Shown here: positions 56,651-64,000 of the stretch, piece after piece
How the letters are laid out: each line of letters starts with the position of its first letter
Position numbering within the stretch: the first letter of the stretch is position 1
Source of the DNA: Lolium rigidum
Taxonomy: Eukaryota; Streptophyta; Magnoliopsida; Poales; Poaceae
Length of the DNA stretch: 64,000 nucleotides
Assembly (NCBI RefSeq): GCF_022539505.1
Contig: NC_061514.1
Span: 35,741,769-35,805,768 of the forward strand
Reading direction: 5' to 3'
The notes under the pieces: model-generated
What the model saw: the letters and a program-made list of their open reading frames with translations, nothing else
Told to the model about the DNA's origin: nothing
The model's database searches: none
Made by a program: the position numbers and the translations under genes

Positions 56651-59248
56651 AACTGCTGAGCCCATCTTAATGGCTAAAAAGAAAGAACTTCTTGGGAGAT
56701 AACCCATGTGTTATTTTGCTACAGTACTTTGTTTTATATTTGTGTCTTGGAAGTTGTTTACTACTGTAGCAACCTCTCCTTATCTTAGTTTTGTGTTTTG
56801 TTGTGCCAAGTAAAGTCTTTGATAGTAAAGTAAGTACTAGATTTGGATTACTGCGCATGAAACAGATTTCTTTGCTGTCACGAATCTGGGTCTAATTCTC
56901 TCGTAGGTAACTCAGAAAATTATGCCAATTTACGTGAGTGATCCTCAGATATGTACGCAACTTTCATTCAATTTGAGCATTTTCATTTGAGCAAGTCTGG
57001 TGGCCTAATAAAATCCATCTTTACGGACTGTTCTGTTTTGACAGATTCTGCCTTTTATTTCGCATTGCCTCTTTTGCTATGTTGGATGAATTTCTTTGAT
57101 CCATTAATGTCCGGTAGCTTTATGCAATGTCCAGAAGTGTTAAGAATGATTGTGTCACCGCTGAACATGTTAATTTTTATTGTCCACTAACCCTCTAATG
57201 AGTTGTTTCGAGTTTGGTGTGGAGGAAGTTTTCAAGGGTCAAGAGAGGAGGATGATATACTACGATCAAGAAGAGTGAAAAGTCTAAGCTTGGGGATGCC
57301 CCGGTGGTTCATCCCTTCATATATCAAGAAGACTCAAGTGTCTAAGCTTGGGGATGCCCAAGGCATCCCCTTCTTCATCGATAAATTATCAGGTTCCTTC
57401 TCTTGAAACTATATTTTTATTCGGTCACATCTTATGTGCTTTACTTGGAGCGTCTGTGTGCTTTTGTTTTTGTTTTTGTTTGAATAAATTGGATTACATC
57501 ATGCTTGTGTGGGAGAGAGACACGCTCCGCTGGTTCATATGAACACATGTGTTCTTAGCTCATAATATTCATGGCGAAGTTTCCTCTTCGTTAAATTGTT
57601 ATATGGTTGGAATTGGAAAATGATACATGTAGTAATTGCTATAATGTCTTGGGTAATGTGATACTTGGCAATTGTTGTGCTCATGTTTAAGCTCTTGCAT
57701 CATATACTTTGCACCTATTAGTGAAGAATACATAGAGCATGCTAAAATTTGGTTTGCATAATTGGTCTCTCTAAAGTCTAGATAATTTCTAGTATTGAGT
57801 TTGAACAACAAGGAAGACGGTGTAGAGTCTTATAATGTTTTCAATATGTCTTTTATGTGAGTTTTGCTGCACCAGTTCATCCTTGTGTTTGTTTCAAATA
57901 AGCCTTGCTAGCCTAAACCTTGTATCGAGAGGGAATACTTCTCATGCATCCAAAATACTTGAGCCAACCACTATGCCATTTGTGTCCACCATACCTACCT
58001 ATACTACATGGTATTTTCCCGCCATTCCAAAGTAAATTGCTTGAGTGCTACCTTTAAAATTCCATCATTCACCTTTGCAATATATAGCTCATGGGACAAA
58101 TAGCTTAAAAACTATTGTGGTATTGAATATGTAATTATGCACTTTATCTCTTATTAAGTTGCTTGTTGTGCGATAACCATGTTTACTGGGGAACGCCATC
58201 AACTCATTGTTGAATTTCATGTGAGTTGCTATGCATGTTCATCTTGTCGGAAGTAAGGGCGATCTACACTGAGTTGAATGGTTTGAGCATGCATATTGTG
58301 AGAGAAGAACATTGGGCCGCTAACTAAAGCCATGATTCATGGTGGAAGTTTCAGTTTTGGACAAATATCCTCAAGTCTCTAATGAGAAAAGAATTAATTG
58401 TTGTCAAATGCTTAAAGCATTAAAAGAGGAGTCCATTATCTGTTGTCTATGTTGTCCCGGTATGGATGTCTAAGTTGAGAATAATCAAAAGCGAGAAATC
58501 CAAATGCGAGCTTTCTCCTTAGACCTTTGTACGAGCGGCATAGAGGTACCCCTTTGTGAAACTTGGTTAAAGCATATGTATTGCGGTGATAATCCAGGTA
58601 GTCCAAGCTAATTAGGACAAGGTGCGGGCACTATTGGTACACTATGCATGAGGCTTGCAACTTATAAGATATAATTTACATGATGCATATGCTTTATTAC
58701 TACCGTTGACAAAATTGTTTCATGTTTTCAAAATCAAAGCTCTAGCACAAATATAGCAATCGATGCTTTTCCTCTATGGAGGACCATTCTTTTACTTTCA
58801 TTGTTGAGTCAGTTCACCTATTTCTCTCCATCTCAAGAAGCAAACACTTGTGTGATCTGTGCATTGATTCTTACATATTTGCATATTGCATTTGTTATAT
58901 TGCTTTGCATTGACAATTATCCATGAGATATACATGTTATAAGTTGAAAGCAACCGCTGAAACTTCATCTTCCTTTGTGTTGCTTCAATACCTTTACTTT
59001 GAATTATTACTTTATGAGTTAACTCTTATGCAAGACTTATTGATGCTTGTCTTGAAGTGCTATTCATGAAAAGTCTTTGCTTTATGATTCAGCTTGTTTA
59101 CCCATGTCATATACATTGTTTTGATCGCTGCATTCACTACATATGCTTTACAAATAGTATGATCAAGTTTATGATGGCATGTCACTCCGAAATTATCTTT
59201 GTTATCGTTTTACTCGCTTCGGGACGAGCGAGAACTAAGCTTGGGGAT

Positions 59249-60956
59249 GCCGATACGTCTCCAACGTATCGATAATTTCTTGTGTTCCATGCCACATTAT
59301 TGATGTTATCTACATGTTATATGCACACTTTATGTCATATTCGTGCATTTTCCGGAACTAACCTATTAACAAGATGCCGAAGTGCCAGCTCTGTTTCTCG
59401 CTGTTTTTGGTTTCGAAATCCTAGTAATGAAATATTCTCGGAATCGGACGAAATCAACGCCCAGGTTCCTATTTTACCCGGAAGCATCCAGAACACACGA
59501 GAACCGCCAGAGAAGGGGGGCGGGGCCACCACACCACACCCGGCGCGGCCAAGGGGGGGGGGGGCGCGCCCCCCTAGGGTGTGGGCCCCCCAGAAGCCCT
59601 CCTGCGCCGCCTCTCCGCCTATATAAAGCCCCCGACCTAAAAACCTCGGGCGTTCGACGAAAACCACGTAAACCTTCCCGAGCCACCGCCATCGCGAAGC
59701 CAAGATCCGGGGACAGGAGTCTCTGCTCCGGCACCCTGCCGGAGCGGGGAAGTGCCCCCGGAAGGCTTCTCCATCGACACCGCTGCCATCTCCACCGCCA
59801 TCTTCATCACCGCTCGCCGCTCCCATGAGGAGGGAGTAGTTCTCCATCGAGGCTCGGGGCTGTACCGGTAGCTATGTGGTTCATCTCTCTCCTATGTACT
59901 TCAATACAATAATCTCATGAGCTGCCTTACATGATTGAGATTCATATGATGATGCTTGTAATCTAGATGTCATTATGCTAGTCAAGTGAGTTTTACTTAT
60001 GTGATCTCCTGAGACTCCTTGTCCCACGTGTGTAAAGGTGACAGTGTGTGCACCGTGTGGGTCTCTTAGGCTAGATTTCACGGAATACTTATTCACTCGT
60101 TGAATGGCATAGTGAGGTGCTTATTTATATCTCTTTATGATTGCAATGTGTTTGTATCACAATTTATCTATGTGCTACTCTAGTGATGTGTTATTAAAGT
60201 AGTTTTATTCCTCCCGCACGTGTGTAAAGGTGACAGATGTGTGCACCGTGTTAGTACTTGGTTTATGCTATGATCATGATCTCTTGTAGATTGAGAAGTT
60301 AACTATTGCTATGATAACATTGATGTGATCTATTCCTCCTACATATGCATGAAGGTGACAGATGTGCATGCTATGCTAGTACTTGGTTTAGTCTTTTGAT
60401 CTATCTTACACTAAAGGTTACTAAAATATGAGCATTATTGTGGAGCTTGTTAACTCCGGCATTGAGGGTTCGTGTAATCCTACGCAATGTGTTCATCATC
60501 CAACAAAAGTGTAGAGTATGCATTTATCTATTCTGTTATGTGATCAATGTTGAGAGTGTCCACTAGTGAAAGTGTAATCCCTAGGCCTTGTTCCTAAATA
60601 CCGCTATCGCTGCTTGTTACCGTTCTCACTGCGTTACTACCGCTGCGTTACTACCGCTTGTTTACTCGTCCTGGGCAAAGCACCGTTCCGGTGCCGTTGC
60701 TACTACTTATTCATACCACCTGTATTTCACTATCTCTTCGCCGAACTAGTGCACCTATTAGGTGTGTTGGGGACACAAGAGACTTCTTGCTTTGTGGTTG
60801 CGGGGTTGCATGAGAGGGATATCTTTGACCTCTTCCTCCCCGAGTTCGATAAACCTTGGGTATCCACTTAAGGGAAACTTGCTCGCTGTTCTACAAACCT
60901 CTCGCTCTTGGAGGCCCAACACTCGTCTACAAGAATAGAAGCTCCCGTAGACATCA
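59249..60956 (+). mobile_element. 3' LTR of the non-autonomous Gypsy-type element
   Basis: It is preceded by the polypurine tract AAGCTTGGGGA and the dinucleotide TG. The sequence follows 54048-55752 with few differences: mostly small indels, a longer G run (about 12 G near 59553), and CTCG/CCG or CTG exchanges. It ends GTAGACATCA two bases before a scaffold gap, so the target duplication cannot be checked. High similarity between LTRs implies a recent insertion. Confidence 0.85.
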
Positions 60957-60958
60957 CA

Positions 60959-61058
60959 NNNNNNNNNNNNNNNNNNNNNNNNNNNNNNNNNNNNNNNNNN
61001 NNNNNNNNNNNNNNNNNNNNNNNNNNNNNNNNNNNNNNNNNNNNNNNNNNNNNNNNNN
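60959..61058. other. Assembly gap (100 N)
   Basis: A second run of exactly 100 N. It separates the end of the Gypsy-type LTR from the tandem arrays, so their adjacency is not proven. Confidence 0.99.
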
Positions 61059-62535
61059 ACGCGGCTCGCGCGATTTTATGACTTCGTTTACTTATGCTTG
61101 TGCAACGGGGCCGCGGGGACATGCGGTATGGCCGTGCGGGCGCGCGGTTTTCCCGTCACATAGCATGAAAGCAGGAAAACATTTGCTTACATAAAATGAC
61201 GCGTCATAGACCTAAAATCCGCCAACGCGCGAAACGGAAAACATTTAGCACATAAAATGACGCGTCATAGACCTAAAAACATTTTTCCCTCCATTTATTG
61301 AGCGAAGGAAAGTGTCGCCCGGCTCAAATCCGGTCGGCTTCCAGCGGATTCGGCGGGACACCGCGAGAAGCGGGAGGGATTCCCGGATGGCTACCGCGCG
61401 CATATGGCATGTGATAGGTGGTGCGTAGGAGGTATCCTACCGCTGCGTGGAGGTCCCGCGCAATACTGAAATGCGCACCATGTAGCTGATTCACAAAAAA
61501 AAGCCCTTCCAGCACCCCGAAAATGGAAAAACCCTCGCCCGTGGTTCGGATTGGAAATACGCGACCGGGGCCTTGCTTCCCATCCTAGGGCCCACGCACG
61601 TGCCAAATATGGGCTCCTTCCGACAAACTATGTGGTGAAACGGGCCGTTTCCTACTCATTTCCCCTAAAAGCCATAGAACTCCGGACGTGATAGCCCTGT
61701 TCGTGAAGGGTTTTTCAAGATAATTGCCGTATCCCAGTTCCGTCTTTTGCGGTGGTTGCTAGGACACATAAAATGACGCCACGCGGCTCCGCGCGATTTT
61801 ATGACTTCGTTTACTTCGCCAACCGTGCAAAACGGGGCCGCCGGGACATGCGGTATGACCGTACGGGCGCGCGGTTGCACCCGTCCGCCAACGCGCGAAA
61901 CGGAAAACATTTAGCACATAAAATGACGCGTCATAGACCTAAAAACATTTTTCCCTCCATTTATTGAGCGAAGGAAAGTGTCGCCCCAGTTCAAATCCGG
62001 TCAGTTTCCAGCGGATTCGGCGGGACACCGCAGGAAGCGGGAGGGATTCCCAGATGGCTACCGCGCGCATATGGCATGTGATAGGTGGTGCGTAGGAGGT
62101 ATCCTACCGCTGCGCGGAGGTCCCGCGCAATACCGAAATGCGCACCATGTAGCTGCTTCACAAAAAAAGCCCTTCCGGCACCCCGAAAATGGAAAAACCC
62201 TCGCCCGTGGTTCGGATTGGAAATCCGCGACCGGGGCCTTGCTTCCCATCCTAGGGCCCACGCACGTGCCAAATATGGGCTCGTTCCGACAAACTATGTG
62301 GTGAAACGGGCCGTTTCCTACTCATTTCCCCTAAAAGCCATAGAACTCCGGACGTGATAGCCCTGTTCGTGAAGGGTTTTTCAAGATAATTGCCGTATCC
62401 CAGTTCCGTATTTTGCAGTGGTTGCTAGGACACATAAAATGACGCCACGCGGCTCCGCGCGATTTTATGACTTCGTTTACTTCACCAACTGTGCAAAACG
62501 GGGCCGCCGGGACATGCGGTATGGCCGTACCGGGC
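61059..62535. repeat. Tandem array, unit about 666 bp
   Basis: The phrase ACGCGGCTC(C)GCGCGATTTT starts at 61059, 61781 and 62447, spacings of 722 and 666. The first unit is longer because CATAAAATGACGCGTCATAG and its surroundings are duplicated (61191 and 61251). Units share CCATTTATTGAGCGAAGG, TAGGAGGTATCCTACCGCTG and GTGGTGAAACGGGCCG. There is no coding capacity of note, and ORFs repeat with the unit. The third unit breaks off at about 62535. Confidence 0.88.
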
Positions 62536-64000
62536 GCAGATCTACCCCTATAGCTTTCTCCGTGTGACGGTGTAACAATGGATTTTTTTATTTGCTTTGG
62601 TTTGTTTAGGACATATGTACATGGGAAACCATAGGTTGGGCTTACTTTACCATAAAATAGGCTCCCTTTTAGCCGTACCAGGAGTTTGCACATACGGATC
62701 CCGGATTTTCACCAAGTGCCGGCCCATGTCTCGCGAAAATCGTCAACGCGGGTACATGCAAGGTTAGCCAAACCCTACATCACACTTGTGCACATATGCT
62801 AGGGACATATGCAAGTTTTTAAGCGGTTCCGACGCTCCGCCGATATGTATCTTCGGAACCCTAGGGCGGGGACCCCGCAGATCTACCCCTATAGCTTTCT
62901 CCGTGTGACGGTGTAACAATGGATTTTTTTATTTGCTTTGGTTTGTTTAGGACATATGTACATGGAAAACCATAGGTTGGGCTTACTTTACCATAAAATA
63001 GGCTCCCTTTTAGCCGTACCGGGAGTTTGCACATACAGATCCTGGATTTTCACCAAGTGCTGGCCCATGTCTGCGAAAATCTTCAACGCCGGGTACATGC
63101 AAGGTTAGCCAAACCCTACATCACACTTGTGCACATATACTAGGGACATATGCAAGTTTTTAAGCGGTTCCGACGCTCCGCTGATCTGTATCTTCGGAAA
63201 CCCTAGGGCGGGGACCCCGCAGATCTACCCCTATAGCTTTCTCCGTGTGACGGTGTAACAATGGATTTTTTTATTTGCTTTGGTTTGTTTAGGACATATG
63301 TACATTGGAAACCATAGGTTGGGCTTACTTTATCATAAAATAGGCTCCCTTTTAGCCGTACCAGGAGTTTCCACATACAGATCCTGGATTTTCACCAAGT
63401 GCTGGCCCATGTCTGCGAAAATCGTCAACGCCCGGTACATGCAAGGTTAGCCAAACCCTACATCACACTTGTGCACATATGCTAGGGACATATGCAAGTT
63501 TTTAAGCGGTTCCGACGCTCCGACGATCCGTATCTTCGGAAACCCTAGGGCGGGGACCCCGCAGATCTACCCCTATAGCTTTCTCCGTGTGACGGTGTAA
63601 CAATGGATTTTTTTTATTTGCTTTGATTTGTTTAGGACATATGTACATGGGAAACTATAGGTTGGGCTTACTTTACCATAAAATAGGCTCCCTTTTAGCC
63701 GTACCAGGAGTTTCCACATACAGATCCTGGATTTTCACCAAGTGCTGGCACATGTCTCGCGAAAATCGTCAACGCCGGGTACATGCAAGGTTAGCCAAAC
63801 CCTACATCACACTTGTGCACATATGCTAGGGACATATGCAAGTTTTTAAGCGGTTCCGACGCTCCGCCGATCCGTATCTTCGGAAACCCTAGGGCGGGGA
63901 CCCTGCAGATCTACCCCTATAGCTTTCTCCGTGTGACGGTGTAACAATGGATTTTTTTATTTGCTTTGGTTTGTTTAGGACATATGTACATGGGAAACCA
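62536..64000. repeat. Satellite-like tandem array, unit about 342 bp, runs off the window
   Basis: GCAGATCTACCCCTATAGC starts at about 62536, 62877, 63219, 63561 and 63905, a period of 341-344 bp, giving four full units and part of a fifth. Units differ by a few substitutions and by CTCGCG/CTGCG indels. Each contains AAACCCTA (telo-box-like) in GCCAAACCCTACATC, and units 2-4 have a second one in GGAAACCCTAGGG. I do not recognise the satellite family. Confidence 0.92.

Larger units (their letters stand above)
55753..59248 (+). mobile_element. Internal region of the non-autonomous Gypsy-type element
   Basis: The interior is about 3.5 kb and has no gag, protease, RT, RNase H or integrase in any frame. 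It carries the PBS, one ORF (56006-56650) and then AT-rich non-coding text. Near 57282 and 57340 TCTAAGCTTGGGGATGCCC occurs twice, and the polypurine tract AAGCTTGGGGA recurs at 59237 just before the 3' LTR. It must rely on an autonomous partner for transposition. Confidence 0.85.

Noticed and set aside
61059..64000. CRISPR-like or coding interpretation of the regular arrays
   Set aside because: The units are 342 and 666 bp with no spacer structure in a plant genome, and the ORFs merely repeat with the unit.

Overview
The window is plant nuclear DNA, almost certainly from a Triticeae grass (wheat, Aegilops, barley or a close relative). The evidence is plant-type GH32 genes with plant introns, Angela-like Copia LTRs, a Triticeae-style Gypsy element with a tRNA-Asp primer site, a CACTA terminus, Stowaway MITEs and Harbinger elements. 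Two 100-N runs (47996-48095, 60959-61058) are scaffold gaps. Nothing bacterial or viral was seen.

Layout. Positions 1-17.35 kb hold a plus-strand cluster of beta-fructosidase genes (GH32, fructan-exohydrolase / cell-wall-invertase type), called FEH1-FEH3 here. FEH1 (4089-5882) and FEH2 (10478-12272) are near-identical tandem copies that both lack the first exon and the DPN nucleophile mini-exon. FEH3 (13995-16638) has all three catalytic acids but no visible signal peptide, and its mini-exon is fused to exon 1. Upstream of FEH1 and FEH2 lies an unidentified spliced-looking locus ('unit A'), next to the end of a LINE at the window edge.

17.35-39.7 kb is AT-rich and gene-poor. It has an unidentified, possibly decayed minus-strand gene (exon-like blocks 24.1-30.4 kb) and a well-preserved set of small transposons whose termini and target duplications can be read directly: a hAT (26777-27534), two Harbinger-type elements (30813-32183 and 32315-33364), a non-LTR-like retroposon (34082-35323), a 5'-truncated LINE with an RNase H domain (36523-37185), a Mutator-type MITE (37421-37767) and several Stowaways.

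39.7-45.3 kb is a second, internally deleted copy of the first 17 kb: LINE, then unit A, then only the 3' part of an FEH3-like gene (FEH4, frameshifted), then the same LTR at the same insertion point. The duplication therefore happened after the LINE and LTR had inserted.

44.9-61 kb is nested retrotransposon territory. It holds a minus-strand Copia element (LTR, RNase H, RT) with another LTR element nested in RT, a CACTA end, a second minus-strand Copia LTR, and a non-autonomous Gypsy-type element with both LTRs and no gag-pol. 61.06-64 kb holds two abutting tandem arrays, with periods of about 666 bp and about 342 bp.

Function. The only host genes with a recognisable role are the GH32 genes, which hydrolyse terminal fructose from fructans or sucrose. 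They lack the Asp/Lys pair typical of true cell-wall invertases, so fructan exohydrolase is the better guess. Only FEH3 could plausibly make an active enzyme.
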